Positions 38,468 to 47,868 are shown, counted from the first letter of the stretch. The stretch is 64,000 nt of DNA from Flavobacterium defluvii (GCF_900129555.1 NZ_FQWC01000001.1:310001-374000); one strand, 5' to 3'. Numbers and translations are program-made. Notes: generated by a model from the sequence alone, not told the origin.

Positions 38468-39493
38468 TTAAGCTTTTCTTGTCGATTCTCTTTCTTTCAA
38501 TTTTGTTTTGATGATAATCGTTTCGTAATCAGAAGTTTCTCCTTCTGGTTCTTCAAGTCTTTCTATTAGTTTTTTGGCAGCAACTTCACCAATTTCAATT
38601 CCGTGCTGGCTTACTGTAGTTAAACTTGGAGACAAACGTCTTGAAGCTAAAATTCCATCTGCAAAACCAATTATCGAAATATCTTCCGGAACTCTGTATC
38701 CTTTTTTCAAACTTACTCTTAAAGCAGCAACCGAATCATTTTCATCCAAAGCAAAAATCGCATCAATTTTATGATCGAAAATGGCATCAATTTTAGCTTT
38801 CATATCATCTTCAGAATCAGTACGAAGAATAATTTTTTCGTTTACAGGAATATTATTGTCTTTTAAAGCTTTTAAATACCCATCGGCTCTTAATTTACCA
38901 ACACTTAAATTATCTACAGAAGAAATTAAGGCGATATTTTTACATCCTAAATTAATTAAATGCTGGGTTGAGTTTAAAGCCGAATCAAAATCATCAACGA
39001 CTACTTTATCACATTCTACTTCATCAGCAATTCTATCAAACATCACAATTGGTGTTCCGTCATTAATAATAGCCGAGAAGTGATTGTAATCCTGAAGTTT
39101 TTGTGCTTCTTCAGAAACAGAAAGAATAAATCCGTCGATAGTTCCGTTGCTTAACATCTCCATCGTATGAACTTCCTTTTCTAAAGATTCATTAGAAATA
39201 CAAGTAATTACATTATATCCTTTTTTATCTGCTACTTTTTCGATTCCGCTAAAAACCTTTGCGAAAAAAGAGTTTAATATATTAGGTATAATTACACCAA
39301 TTGTTTTCGTTTTACGGTTCTTTAAATTCAGACCAATAACATTCGGTTTATAATTTTTGAGTTTGGCATACTCCTTAATTTTCACCTTCGTCTGCTCACT
39401 AATTTCCGGGCTGTCATTCAATGCCTTAGACACTGTTGACACAGAAACACCTAGTTCCTTCGCAATTTGTTTTAGAGTTGCTTTAGCTTTCAT
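38468..39493 (-). CDS. LacI-family transcriptional regulator
   Basis: A 341-residue repressor or activator. The DNA-binding head reads TLKQIAKELGVSVSTVSKAL (about 4-23) with the hinge helix following, then a periplasmic-binding-protein-like effector domain with TIGVIIPNILNSFF and DISIIGFADG. The effector is usually a sugar. No sugar uptake or catabolic gene lies adjacent, so targets must be elsewhere. The promoter (39551-39519) is a strong consensus match. Confidence 0.93.
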   Translation of the reverse strand: MKAKATLKQIAKELGVSVSTVSKALNDSPEISEQTKVKIKEYAKLKNYKPNVIGLNLKNRKTKTIGVIIPNILNSFFAKVFSGIEKVADKKGYNVITCISNESLEKEVHTMEMLSNGTIDGFILSVSEEAQKLQDYNHFSAIINDGTPIVMFDRIADEVECDKVVVDDFDSALNSTQHLINLGCKNIALISSVDNLSVGKLRADGYLKALKDNNIPVNEKIILRTDSEDDMKAKIDAIFDHKIDAIFALDENDSVAALRVSLKKGYRVPEDISIIGFADGILASRRLSPSLTTVSQHGIEIGEVAAKKLIERLEEPEGETSDYETIIIKTKLKERESTRKA

Positions 39494-39518
39494 CTAATAA
39501 AAGTTTATGTAATTAATA

Positions 39519-39551
39519 CAAATATAGTAGAATTACCGAAAATAAAACAAA
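39519..39551 (-). promoter_or_regulatory. promoter of the LacI-type gene
   Basis: TTTG (39551-39548), 21 bp, TATATTTG (39526-39519) on the minus strand, about 25 bases before the start codon. Confidence 0.7.
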
Positions 39552-39685
39552 AAACACCTACCACTATTTCAAATTATAACATCTATTCGAAATAATTCTA
39601 AAAAAGAAGAATTTTCTGAAACCGCGCGTCTAAATATTTCGTTAATAAACTTAATACAATGTTATTAACTTAATAAGTCTAGATT

Positions 39686-40432
39686 ATGAAAAATGAAGTT
39701 AAAGTCCAGGGAATTAATGCGTCTTTGGATAGCAGAAGGAGCTTTCTAAAGCTCAGCGGACTAACATTAGTTACTGCAGGTTTGGTTTTAGCTGGATGCA
39801 GCGATAATGATAATGACGATAATATGGAGGATAATACCTTACCAGGAGTCAAAAATGGTGTATTTGACTTAGGGTCAGGAGATTTTGGTGTTCTTACTTA
39901 TGCATATGCCTTAGAGCAGTTAGAAGCAGATTTTTACACCAAAGTTGTAAATGCCTCAAATTTCAATACAGTCTTTAATGATATTGAACGTCAGGTTTTG
40001 ACTGACTTATATCATCATGAAGTAATTCACAGGGATTTTTTTAAAGCCGCTTTAACAGGCGCGCTTCCAGATCCAGGTTCGCAATTACTTCCCTCTTTAG
40101 CCTTTAGTTATGGTTCTTTGAATTTCAACAGCCGTACCGAAGTTTTAGCTACTGCAAAAGCACTTGAAGATACTGGTGTCGCTGCTTATAACGGAGCTGG
40201 CCGACTTATAAAAACTGCAGATTACTTATTATTAGCAGGAAAAATTGTTTCTGTTGAAGCCCGACACGCTTCTGCAATTAGAAGTTTGATTAATCCTAAT
40301 TCAAAAGATTTTGCCGGAGATGATATCGTAAACACTTCAACAGGATTAGATACTGCAAAAGATCCTTCGAAAATCCTACCAGTTGCCGCAGGATTTATTA
40401 CGACAAAATTCACTGCCAAATATTTACCTTAA
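39686..40432 (+). CDS. ferritin-like domain protein, Tat lipoprotein
   Basis: A 248-residue protein with the twin-arginine signal SRRSFLKLSG (about 16-25) and lipobox LAGC (Cys38), followed by an Asp/Asn-rich spacer. From about 55 the ferritin-like four-helix pattern (PF13668 type) begins: YALEQLEADFY, then LYHHEVIHRDFF and, later, VEARHASAIRSL, giving Glu and His ligands for a possible di-metal centre. It is the first of a pair with the next gene (24-base gap). Function in the family is poorly known; links to stress and desiccation are reported for relatives. Confidence 0.82.
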   Translation: MKNEVKVQGINASLDSRRSFLKLSGLTLVTAGLVLAGCSDNDNDDNMEDNTLPGVKNGVFDLGSGDFGVLTYAYALEQLEADFYTKVVNASNFNTVFNDIERQVLTDLYHHEVIHRDFFKAALTGALPDPGSQLLPSLAFSYGSLNFNSRTEVLATAKALEDTGVAAYNGAGRLIKTADYLLLAGKIVSVEARHASAIRSLINPNSKDFAGDDIVNTSTGLDTAKDPSKILPVAAGFITTKFTAKYLP

Positions 40433-40456
40433 ATAACTAGCTAAAATTTAGAAATT

Positions 40457-41269
40457 ATGAATATTTTAAAATTTATAGAAACCTTTACTGATGACAGCTT
40501 AATGAAAAGCACTGGTTCAAGAAGAGACAGTTTTGCTCAGTTTGGGAATATAGGAAAAAATCTGGCGCTGGCATCAATTCCATTTGGATTATCGGCTATA
40601 GCCAATAAAGCTCTTGCAAAAGACATTACAGCAACTCCGGCTACACCAATTGGAGCTTTGCAGTTTGCATTGACTCTGGAATATCTTGAAAACGAATTTT
40701 ACGCAATGGCATTAGATTCTGGAGTAATTCCGGCTTCTGAAAATGGCGGACGCGATTTAAAAGTTTTTCAACAAATATCAGCACATGAATCAGATCACGT
40801 TTCATTTTTAATTGCCGGACTTGGAGGAACAATGAGTGCTAACTTTGTTCCAAAACCCACTTTTGATTTTACTGTTGGCGGTGCATTTGATCCTTTTAAT
40901 GATTATCCAACCTTTTTAGCATTGGCACAAGCATTTGAAGATACAGGAGTTAGAGCCTATAAAGGTCAGGCCGCAAATTTAATATCAACACCTGATTTAC
41001 TCACCGCAGCATTACAAATCCACTCAGTTGAAGCCCGACATGCTTCTGAAGTTAGAAGACTACGAGGTTTAAAAGGCTGGATCTCTAATGCTGAAAGAGG
41101 CGCCGGAATGCCCGCCGCAACTCAGGCTGTTTATGATGGCGAAGGTGTAACGATGCAGGCAGGATTTAATACAGCAACAGCATTTGGTGCCGCAGCAGGA
41201 TCAGAAGCTTACGATGAACCACTTACAACGCAGCAGGTGGTAGATATTGCCAATATTTTTATTGTTTAG
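40457..41269 (+). CDS. ferritin-like domain protein, exported
   Basis: A 270-residue paralogue of the preceding gene. The N-terminus has SRRDSFAQFG (about 21-30) and a hydrophobic stretch ending NKALAKD, thus a Tat-like signal without lipobox. The helices carry FALTLEYLENEFY, QISAHESDHVSFL and HSVEARHASEVRRLR, the same ligand pattern as its neighbour. The two genes probably act as a complex in the periplasm. Confidence 0.82.
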   Translation: MNILKFIETFTDDSLMKSTGSRRDSFAQFGNIGKNLALASIPFGLSAIANKALAKDITATPATPIGALQFALTLEYLENEFYAMALDSGVIPASENGGRDLKVFQQISAHESDHVSFLIAGLGGTMSANFVPKPTFDFTVGGAFDPFNDYPTFLALAQAFEDTGVRAYKGQAANLISTPDLLTAALQIHSVEARHASEVRRLRGLKGWISNAERGAGMPAATQAVYDGEGVTMQAGFNTATAFGAAAGSEAYDEPLTTQQVVDIANIFIV

Positions 41270-41290
41270 ATAAAAAAAAATCTAAATATT

Positions 41291-41328
41291 AAACCAGCTT
41301 CACGTAATTTTGAAGCTGGTTTTTTTAT
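41291..41328 (+). terminator. terminator of the ferritin-like pair
   Basis: AAACCAGCTTCA, 8-base loop, TGAAGCTGGTTT and a T-run. Confidence 0.9.
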
Positions 41329-41389
41329 GCTTTTAAAAATAAAAACTGAGCGCCTGATTTTCAGGATATAAAATATTCTTTTCAGGTAT

Positions 41390-41419
41390 TTGGTTTTAAA
41401 ATAATTAATTGTACTTTTG
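41390..41419 (+). promoter_or_regulatory. promoter of rplM-rpsI
   Basis: TTG (41390-41392), 19 bp, TACTTTTG (41412-41419). The leader before the rplM ATG is about 40 bases. Confidence 0.75.
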
Positions 41420-41439
41420 CATCCCCTTTATTGGGGATG
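41420..41439 (+). promoter_or_regulatory. hairpin at the 5' end of the rplM leader
   Basis: CATCCCC, loop TTTATT, GGGGATG: a perfect 7-bp stem. It begins right after the -7 box, so the transcript may start inside the 5' arm. A ribosomal-protein leader or a mere 5' stabilising element are both possible. Confidence 0.4.
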
Positions 41440-41462
41440 GAATGTTTAATTAAAATAATATT

Positions 41463-41918
41463 ATGGACGCATTAAGCTACAAAACAGTTTCAGCTAGCAA
41501 AGCCACTGTAACTAAAGAGTGGATTGTTGTTGACGCTGAAGGTCATAACTTAGGACGTCTTGCTTCTAAAGTTGCAATGATCTTAAGAGGTAAGTACAAG
41601 CCAAGTTACACACCGCACGTTGACTGTGGAGATAACGTAATTGTTATCAACTCAGAAAAAATTAACCTTACAGGTACAAAATTGAATGACAAAATTTACA
41701 TGCGTCATACAGGTTACCCAGGAGGACAAAGAACTTTAACTGCTAAAGTATTGCAAGCTAAAAACCCTGCATTATTAGTAGAAAAAGCTGTAAAAGGAAT
41801 GTTACCTAAAAACAAATTAGGAGCTGAACTTTTTAGAAATCTAAATGTTGTTGTAGGATCTGAGCACAAACACGGAGCTCAAAAACCTAGAACTGTTAAC
41901 CTAAATGATCTTAAGTAA
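41463..41918 (+). CDS. rplM: 50S ribosomal protein L13
   Basis: A 151-residue ribosomal protein with the family motifs VDAEGHNLGRLASKVA, YMRHTGYPGG and AVKGMLPKNKLG. First of a two-gene unit; its TAA overlaps the ATG of rpsI. Confidence 0.98.
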   Translation: MDALSYKTVSASKATVTKEWIVVDAEGHNLGRLASKVAMILRGKYKPSYTPHVDCGDNVIVINSEKINLTGTKLNDKIYMRHTGYPGGQRTLTAKVLQAKNPALLVEKAVKGMLPKNKLGAELFRNLNVVVGSEHKHGAQKPRTVNLNDLK

Positions 41919-42304
41919 TGGGAGTTATTCACAAAATCGGTAGAAGAAAAACCGCTGTTGCACGTGTATATGTTTCTGAAGGAACTGGAAACATCACTGT
42001 AAACAAAAAAGAATTCGCAACTTACTTTCCAACTGCAACTTTACAATACAAAGTTTTACAACCATTGTCTATGACAGAAAACGTAAACAACTTTGACGTA
42101 AAAGTAAATGTTTATGGAGGTGGTACAACTGGTCAGGCAGAAGCTGTAAGAATGGCATTAGCACGCGTAATGTGTGAAGTTAATGCTGAAAACAGAGGAA
42201 TCCTTAAACCAGAAGGTTTATTAACAAGAGACCCAAGAATGGTTGAACGTAAAAAATTCGGTCAGAAGAAAGCTCGTAAGAGATTCCAGTTCTCTAAACG
42301 TTAA
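41918..42304 (+). CDS. rpsI: 30S ribosomal protein S9
   Basis: A 128-residue protein with IGRRKTAVARVYV at the N-terminus, LTRDPRMVERKKFG and the basic C-terminal tail KKARKRFQFSKR that reaches the P site. Overlaps the rplM stop by one base. The next gene, rpsB, follows after a 176-base structured gap. Confidence 0.98.
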   Translation: MGVIHKIGRRKTAVARVYVSEGTGNITVNKKEFATYFPTATLQYKVLQPLSMTENVNNFDVKVNVYGGGTTGQAEAVRMALARVMCEVNAENRGILKPEGLLTRDPRMVERKKFGQKKARKRFQFSKR

Positions 42305-42311
42305 TATTACC

Positions 42312-42336
42312 TGTCTTGTTCAGATGGGACAAGACA
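42312..42336 (+). promoter_or_regulatory. hairpin after rpsI
   Basis: TGTCTTGT, 9-base loop, ACAAGACA. It has no T-run, so it is either an inefficient terminator, a processing site or part of the rpsB leader. Confidence 0.5.
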
Positions 42337-42404
42337 TTATCAATTATTTATTGAAATTAAAAAACACAGTTATTGTTGCTCTACTATCGAGGTAGGATAT
42401 AGTT

Positions 42405-42453
42405 TAGCATCTAAATGTATGAAGCCTGGGAAACCGCCATTCAGACATTGCTA
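42405..42453 (+). ncRNA. structured RNA element in the rpsB leader
   Basis: Nested pairing: TAGCA (42405-42409) with TGCTA (42449-42453), ATGT (42415-42418) with ACAT (42445-42448), TGAA with TTCA, and at the tip GG-GAAA-CC, a GNRA tetraloop. It ends 27 bases before the rpsB ATG. Position suggests an S2-binding autoregulatory leader. Confidence 0.55.
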
Positions 42454-42480
42454 ATCAACAGAACGTAAACTAGTACAAAA

Positions 42481-43248
42481 ATGGCAAACAAAATAGAAGT
42501 AAAAGAATTACTAGAAGCAGGTGTTCACTTCGGACACATGACTAGAAAATGGGATCCAAACATGGCTCCTTACATTTATATGGAGCGTAATGGTATTCAC
42601 ATTATCAATCTATATAAAACTGCAGCTAAAATTGAAGAAGCTAACGAAGCTTTGAAAAAAATCGCTGCATCAGGTAGAAAAATCTTATTCGTAGCTACCA
42701 AAAAACAAGCAAAAGACATCGTTGCTGATAAAGCAAAAGCTGCAAACATGCCTTACATCACTGAAAGATGGCCAGGTGGTATGCTGACTAACTTCGTAAC
42801 TATCAGAAAGGCAGTTAAAAAAATGTCTTCTATCGATAAAATGAAGAAAGATGGTACTTTCAACACTTTATCTAAAAAAGAGCGTTTACAAGTTGATCGT
42901 CTACGTGCTAAATTAGAGAAAAACTTAGGTTCAATTGCTGATATGTCTAGACTACCTGCAGCATTGTTCGTAGTAGATATCAAAGCTGAACACATCGCAA
43001 TAAAAGAAGCTCAAAAATTAAACATTCCAGTTTTCGCAATGGTTGATACGAATTCAGACCCAAGAGAGGTTGATTACGTGATTCCTGCAAATGATGACGC
43101 TTCTAAATCAATTGACAAAATTTTATCTTTAGTAACTACTGCAGTAATCGAAGGTCTTTCTGACAGAGGTTCTGAAAAAGAAGTTGAAGTAGCTGAAGAA
43201 GCTGCTCCTGCTGCTGAAGCTGAAGCTGCTCCTGCAACTGAAGAATAA
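42481..43248 (+). CDS. rpsB: 30S ribosomal protein S2
   Basis: A 255-residue protein with FGHMTRKWDPNMAPYI, ERWPGGMLTNF and FAMVDTNSDPREVDYVIPAN, all diagnostic of S2. The last 20 residues are an Ala/Glu tail found in many Bacteroidota S2 proteins. Followed by tsf, as in most bacteria. Confidence 0.98.
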   Translation: MANKIEVKELLEAGVHFGHMTRKWDPNMAPYIYMERNGIHIINLYKTAAKIEEANEALKKIAASGRKILFVATKKQAKDIVADKAKAANMPYITERWPGGMLTNFVTIRKAVKKMSSIDKMKKDGTFNTLSKKERLQVDRLRAKLEKNLGSIADMSRLPAALFVVDIKAEHIAIKEAQKLNIPVFAMVDTNSDPREVDYVIPANDDASKSIDKILSLVTTAVIEGLSDRGSEKEVEVAEEAAPAAEAEAAPATEE

Positions 43249-43249
43249 A

Positions 43250-43370
43250 TCAAATTTTAAATTCCAAATTTTAAATTCCAAAATCCAAATACTAAAATTA
43301 AAAACGTTTTGTTGATAATTTATTAAAATTGGAGTTTGGGATTTAAAAGATGGAATTTTTTACTTTTAAC
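43250..43370. repeat. AATTCCAA-family repeat in the rpsB-tsf gap
   Basis: The left half consists of degenerate AAATTCCAAA units and the right half of their complement (TTGGAGTTTGGGATTT), an imperfect inverted repeat. The same family recurs at 48355, 54280, 56572 and 63205. Confidence 0.6.
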
Positions 43371-43389
43371 ATTAAAAATTCAAAATATT

Positions 43390-44352
43390 ATGTCAACAAT
43401 TACTGCTGCAGACGTAAATAAATTAAGACAATCTACAGGTGCCGGAATGATGGACTGTAAAAAAGCTTTAGTTGAAGCTGAAGGAGATTTCGACAAAGCG
43501 ATACAAATCCTTAGAGAAAAAGGACAAAAAGTTGCTGCTAACCGTTCTGACCGGGAGTCTGCTGAAGGAGCTGCTGTTTCTTTTATCAATGCTGACAACA
43601 CTAAAGGAGCTATCATCACTTTAAACTGCGAAACTGACTTCGTAGGTAAAAACGAAGCTTTCGTTGCTTTAGCTAAAGATTTAGTAGAAAGAGCTATCAA
43701 CTTCTCTACAAAAGAAGAATTATTAGCTTCTGATTTCAACGGAATTACAGTTGCTGAGAAATTAATCGAGCAAACTGGAGTTATCGGTGAGAAAATCGAA
43801 ATCGGTGGTTTCGAAATTTTAGAAGGTGCTTACGTTGGATCTTATGTTCACGTTAATAAAATTGCTGCTTTAACTGCAATTTCTGCTCCAGTTGCAAACG
43901 CTGAAGCTTTAACAAAAGACATCTCTATGCAAGTTGCTTCTATGGGAGCTGACACATTATCTTACAAAGATTTTGATCCTGCTTTCGTTGAATCTGAACT
44001 TGCTGCTCGTATTGCTGTAATCGAAAAAGACAACGAAGAAGCAAAACGTTTAGGAAAAACTTTGAAAAATGTTCCTAAATACATCTCTTTCTCTCAATTA
44101 ACTCCTGAAGTTATCAAACAAGCAGAAGAAGATGCTAAAGCTGAATTAAAAGCTGAAGGAAAACCAGAGCAAATCTGGGACAAAATTCTTCCAGGAAAAG
44201 TACAACGTTTTATCTCTGATAACACAACTTTAGATCAGGAAAAAGCTCTTTTAGATCAAAACTTCATTAAAGATGACAGTAAAAAAGTTGGTGATTACGT
44301 AAAAGGATTCAATGTTGAAATTACAGGTTTCAAAAGAGTTACTTTAGGTTAA
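43390..44352 (+). CDS. tsf: translation elongation factor Ts
   Basis: A 320-residue nucleotide exchange factor for EF-Tu. It starts MSTITAADVNKLRQSTGAGM with the CKKAL segment, followed by TDFVGKNEAF, typical of the family. An in-frame TTG 54 bases upstream is rejected because the extension is encoded by repeat sequence. Length matches Bacteroidota forms, which have an enlarged core. Confidence 0.97.
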   Translation: MSTITAADVNKLRQSTGAGMMDCKKALVEAEGDFDKAIQILREKGQKVAANRSDRESAEGAAVSFINADNTKGAIITLNCETDFVGKNEAFVALAKDLVERAINFSTKEELLASDFNGITVAEKLIEQTGVIGEKIEIGGFEILEGAYVGSYVHVNKIAALTAISAPVANAEALTKDISMQVASMGADTLSYKDFDPAFVESELAARIAVIEKDNEEAKRLGKTLKNVPKYISFSQLTPEVIKQAEEDAKAELKAEGKPEQIWDKILPGKVQRFISDNTTLDQEKALLDQNFIKDDSKKVGDYVKGFNVEITGFKRVTLG

Positions 44353-44370
44353 TATATTATTTTCAATATT

Positions 44371-44404
44371 AAAAAGCCCGAATATTTATTTATTCGGGCT
44401 TTTT
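44371..44404. terminator. bidirectional terminator
   Basis: AAAAAGCCCGAATA, loop TTTATT, TATTCGGGCTTTTT between the converging tsf and M3 peptidase genes. Confidence 0.92.
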
Positions 44405-44410
44405 TACTTT

Positions 44411-46474
44411 TTAGATTTCAACCGGAAAATTTCTTGCTCGCATCAATGCATCAGAATTTGGAGCATGACCTCTGAAATTCTCATACATTTCTTCATTATC
44501 AATTGTATTTCCAACGCTTAAAACAGTATCATAAAGACGTTTTGAAACTATTTTATCAAAAGGTCCATTTGATTCTAAAAATGCTTCATAAGCATCTGCA
44601 TTAATAACATCTGCCCATAAATAACTGTAATATCCAGCAGCATATCCATCACTAGAAAAAATATGCGCAAATTGTGGAATTCTATGACGCATTACAATTT
44701 CGGACGGCATATTAATTTCTGTCAAAACATCTTTTTCAAACTTATGCGGATCAATTGTTTCAGTTGTTAAATGTAGTTTCATATCGACAAATGAACTCGA
44801 AATTGTTTCTACAGTTGCAAAACCTTCATTAAAATTTGCTACTTTTCCTATTCTTTCGACCAACGATTGCGATAAAGGTTTATTAGTTTTATAATGAAGT
44901 GCAAACTTATTCAATACTTCAGGAGTTGCCAGCCAATGCTCTAATAATTGGGAAGGAAACTCAACATAATCTCTCGCAACTGAAGTTCCTGACAAACTCG
45001 GATACGTTACATTCGAACATAAACCATGCAGTGCGTGTCCAAATTCATGAAATAACGTTGTTGCATCATCCCACGAAATTAACACCGGTTCATCACTATT
45101 TCCTTTTATAAAATTACAGTTATTGGAAACTATTGGCAGAATGTTCTTTTTTATTTTTTGCTGATCCCGATGCGAATTCATCCATGCGCCAGAACGCTTG
45201 CCAATACGTGCATAAGGATCAAAATACCATAAACCAATTGGTTTTCCGGTATTTTTATTATTAACTTCCCAAACACGAACATCCGGATGATAAACAGGAA
45301 TATCAAATAATTGTTTAAACCCTAAATCAAACAACTCTCCTGCTGTCCAAAACATTCCTTCACGCAGATTTTCTAACTGTAAATATTGTTTTATTTCGTT
45401 CTGATCTAAATCATATTTTGCTTTACGGACTTTTTCTGCATAGAAACGATAATCCCAAGGCTGAATTTTAAAGTTTCCTCCTTCTCTGTCGACCATTTCC
45501 TGCATATCCGAAACATCATTTTTTACTTTTTCCAGCGCAGGATTCCACACAGATTTCATTAAATCTAAAGTCTTTTGAGGATCTTTAGCCATTTTATTTG
45601 ACAAACTCCACTCTGCAAAATTATTGAATCCTAATATTTTAGCTTTTTGCGTTCGTAATTGTAGAATAGAAACAAGTGTTAAATTTGTATTATTCGAATT
45701 AGCATTATCTCCTCTTTTCACAAAAATAGCAAAGGCTTTTTCTCTTAAATTTCTCTTATTAGAAAAAGTCAAAAAAGGTTCAATCGAAGACCTTGTATTG
45801 CCTATACATGCCAAAACCGAAAGATTTCTTTCTTTGGCTTCGGCAATTGCAGCATTTTTAAATTCTTCCGGCAAACCATCTAAATCTTCTTCTGTTTTTA
45901 ATTCTAAATACTGTCCGTTTTCTTCAGCCAGTAATTTTTGACTGAAAAGCGTAAAAAGTACAGCCAGCTCCTGATTAATTCTGGCTACTTCTTTTTTATC
46001 GGCTTCATTTAATTCAGCACCTTCACGAACAAAATCAGTATAATAAAGCCAAAGTAAACGCTGTTGCTCAGCAGTAAGTTTTTTACTTTCTTCAGATTTG
46101 TACAACTTTTCAATTCTTAAAAACAGCTTTTTGTTTTGATATAATTTATCACTAATCCCTGCTAGTTTAGGAGACATTTCTGTATCAACTGCATTAAATT
46201 CTGGACTGCTTAAATTCGATCTGTAAATGCCGTAAACTGCATGAATTCTATCAAGCTTTTCGCCTGACAGCTCTAATGCTGAAATTGTATTTTCAAAATC
46301 AGGCTCTGCCGGATTATTTGCAATTGCTTCAATTTCATCCAGTTTTTCCTGAATGGCAAATTCAATAGCTGGTTTAAAATCTGAAATTTTATATTTTGTA
46401 AAATCCGGAACTCCTCCATAAGGACCTTCCCATTCCTGAAGTAACGGATTATCTAAATAAATTTGTTTTGTCAT
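44411..46474 (-). CDS. M3 family oligopeptidase / peptidyl-dipeptidase
   Basis: A 687-residue zinc metallopeptidase. The active site is TLFHEFGHALHGL (about 463-475) with the third ligand Glu in the following FPSQLLEHW region. Length and absence of a signal peptide point to a cytoplasmic oligopeptidase A or Dcp type enzyme that degrades short peptides. Monocistronic on the minus strand. Confidence 0.92.
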   Translation of the reverse strand: MTKQIYLDNPLLQEWEGPYGGVPDFTKYKISDFKPAIEFAIQEKLDEIEAIANNPAEPDFENTISALELSGEKLDRIHAVYGIYRSNLSSPEFNAVDTEMSPKLAGISDKLYQNKKLFLRIEKLYKSEESKKLTAEQQRLLWLYYTDFVREGAELNEADKKEVARINQELAVLFTLFSQKLLAEENGQYLELKTEEDLDGLPEEFKNAAIAEAKERNLSVLACIGNTRSSIEPFLTFSNKRNLREKAFAIFVKRGDNANSNNTNLTLVSILQLRTQKAKILGFNNFAEWSLSNKMAKDPQKTLDLMKSVWNPALEKVKNDVSDMQEMVDREGGNFKIQPWDYRFYAEKVRKAKYDLDQNEIKQYLQLENLREGMFWTAGELFDLGFKQLFDIPVYHPDVRVWEVNNKNTGKPIGLWYFDPYARIGKRSGAWMNSHRDQQKIKKNILPIVSNNCNFIKGNSDEPVLISWDDATTLFHEFGHALHGLCSNVTYPSLSGTSVARDYVEFPSQLLEHWLATPEVLNKFALHYKTNKPLSQSLVERIGKVANFNEGFATVETISSSFVDMKLHLTTETIDPHKFEKDVLTEINMPSEIVMRHRIPQFAHIFSSDGYAAGYYSYLWADVINADAYEAFLESNGPFDKIVSKRLYDTVLSVGNTIDNEEMYENFRGHAPNSDALMRARNFPVEI

Positions 46475-46592
46475 AATAAAGTATATTAATTTCTATCGTC
46501 TTTTCAACAACGACTGAATCTCAAAATTAACCAATCAAAAGCAAACTTCAAATGAAGTAATTAATCCATTTCGAACATTTCGAGAAATAGTT

Positions 46593-46600
46593 TAAATTTG
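46593..46600 (+). promoter_or_regulatory. -7 box of the queuosine-precursor transporter gene
   Basis: TAAATTTG, 22 bases before the ATG at 46622. It argues against the earlier TTG start at 46598. Confidence 0.5.
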
Positions 46601-46621
46601 AAACATCATAACCAAAATACG

Positions 46622-47287
46622 ATGTTTAAAACCAGAAAAGAAATTGTTTTTGTAATCCTGGCAGGGATCTTTATAACTAATGCCGTTGTGGCTGAGCTTA
46701 TTGGAGGAAAGTTAATTCAAATTGGCCCTTTTGTAATGAGTATAGGGATTTTGCCCTGGCCTATTGTATTTTTAACAACCGATTTAATTAATGAATATTT
46801 TGGAGAAAAAGGAGTAAAAAAACTTTCTTTTATAACCGCATGTTTGATCGCTTATGCCTTTTTAATTTTGTTTATGGCAATTGTCATTCCGGCCGCAAAA
46901 GGAATAAGTCCCGTAAATGACGAACAATTTCAAGCGGTATTTGGACAAAGTATGTGGATTATTGTGGGAAGTATAATTGCTTTTATGGTTTCGCAGTTAA
47001 TTGATGTTAGTGTTTTTTGGTTTTTCAGAAACCGCACCGGACATAAAAAAATATGGCTGAGAACAACCGGATCTACTGTTATATCACAATTGTTTGATTC
47101 TTTTATAGTTTTGGGAATTGCATTCTGGCTTCCCGGAAAAATTGATCTTAAAACTTTTATTTCTTCCGGTTTAGTTGGATATACTTTTAAATTATCAATT
47201 GCTATTGTGCTTACGCCTGCGATTTATTTAGGTCATCATTTAATTAAAAAATATTTAGACGAGGATCCTGCTAATAAATCTTCTTAA
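46622..47287 (+). CDS. yhhQ: queuosine precursor transporter (YhhQ family)
   Basis: A 221-residue inner-membrane protein with six hydrophobic segments, of the vitamin-uptake-like QPTR/YhhQ family that takes up queuine or preQ0/preQ1. Family features include the first helix with ITNAVVAELIGGKL, FLTTDLINEYFGEKG and QLFDSFIVLGIAFW. It is followed after 15 bases by tag. The ATG at 46622 is chosen because of the -7 box. Together with queG it shows that this genome uses queuosine. Confidence 0.9.
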   Translation: MFKTRKEIVFVILAGIFITNAVVAELIGGKLIQIGPFVMSIGILPWPIVFLTTDLINEYFGEKGVKKLSFITACLIAYAFLILFMAIVIPAAKGISPVNDEQFQAVFGQSMWIIVGSIIAFMVSQLIDVSVFWFFRNRTGHKKIWLRTTGSTVISQLFDSFIVLGIAFWLPGKIDLKTFISSGLVGYTFKLSIAIVLTPAIYLGHHLIKKYLDEDPANKSS

Positions 47288-47302
47288 ATTAATCTTTGAC
47301 TA

Positions 47303-47863
47303 ATGGAACCAATAAGATGCGGCTGGTGTGCTGCCAGCGATTTATATAAAAAGTATCATGACGAAGAATGGGGTAAACCTGTTTACGACGATCCCACTAT
47401 TTTTGAATTTTTAATTTTAGAAACCTTTCAGGCCGGACTGAGCTGGATTACAATTTTAAATAAAAGAGAAAACTTCAGAGCGGCTTTTGATAATTTTGAT
47501 TATAAAAAAATGGCCAATTATTCTGAAGACAAAATCGAAGAATTGATGCAAAACAGCGGCATTATCCGAAATAGCTTAAAAATTAAATCTGCTGTTACAA
47601 ACGCTCAGGCCTTTATTAAAGTTCAGGAAGAATTTGGAACTTTCTCTGATTATATCTGGAATTTCACAGGAGGAAAACCTATTATCAACAATCCAAAAAC
47701 TTTAAAAGACGTTCCGGCTACAACGCCAATTTCTGATGCAATTAGCAAAGATTTAAAAAAACGCGGTTTCAAATTTGTCGGTTCAACCGTTATTTACGCT
47801 CACATGCAGGCCACCGGAATGGTCAACGATCATATCGAAGACTGCTGGACGAGAACAAAGTAG
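47303..47863 (+). CDS. tag: DNA-3-methyladenine glycosylase I
   Basis: A 186-residue base-excision repair enzyme. RCGWCAASDLYKKYHDEEWG near the N-terminus supplies zinc ligands Cys and His; AGLSWITIL carries the base-stacking Trp; the C-terminal HMQATGMVNDHIEDCW completes the zinc site. The gene follows the transporter closely and ends before a 17-bp inverted repeat. Confidence 0.95.
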   Translation: MEPIRCGWCAASDLYKKYHDEEWGKPVYDDPTIFEFLILETFQAGLSWITILNKRENFRAAFDNFDYKKMANYSEDKIEELMQNSGIIRNSLKIKSAVTNAQAFIKVQEEFGTFSDYIWNFTGGKPIINNPKTLKDVPATTPISDAISKDLKKRGFKFVGSTVIYAHMQATGMVNDHIEDCWTRTK

Positions 47864-47868
47864 TTTTT

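Noticed and set aside
43336..43389. TTG-initiated extension of EF-Ts
   Set aside because: Family proteins begin at MSTITAADV; the extra codons come from a repeat gap.
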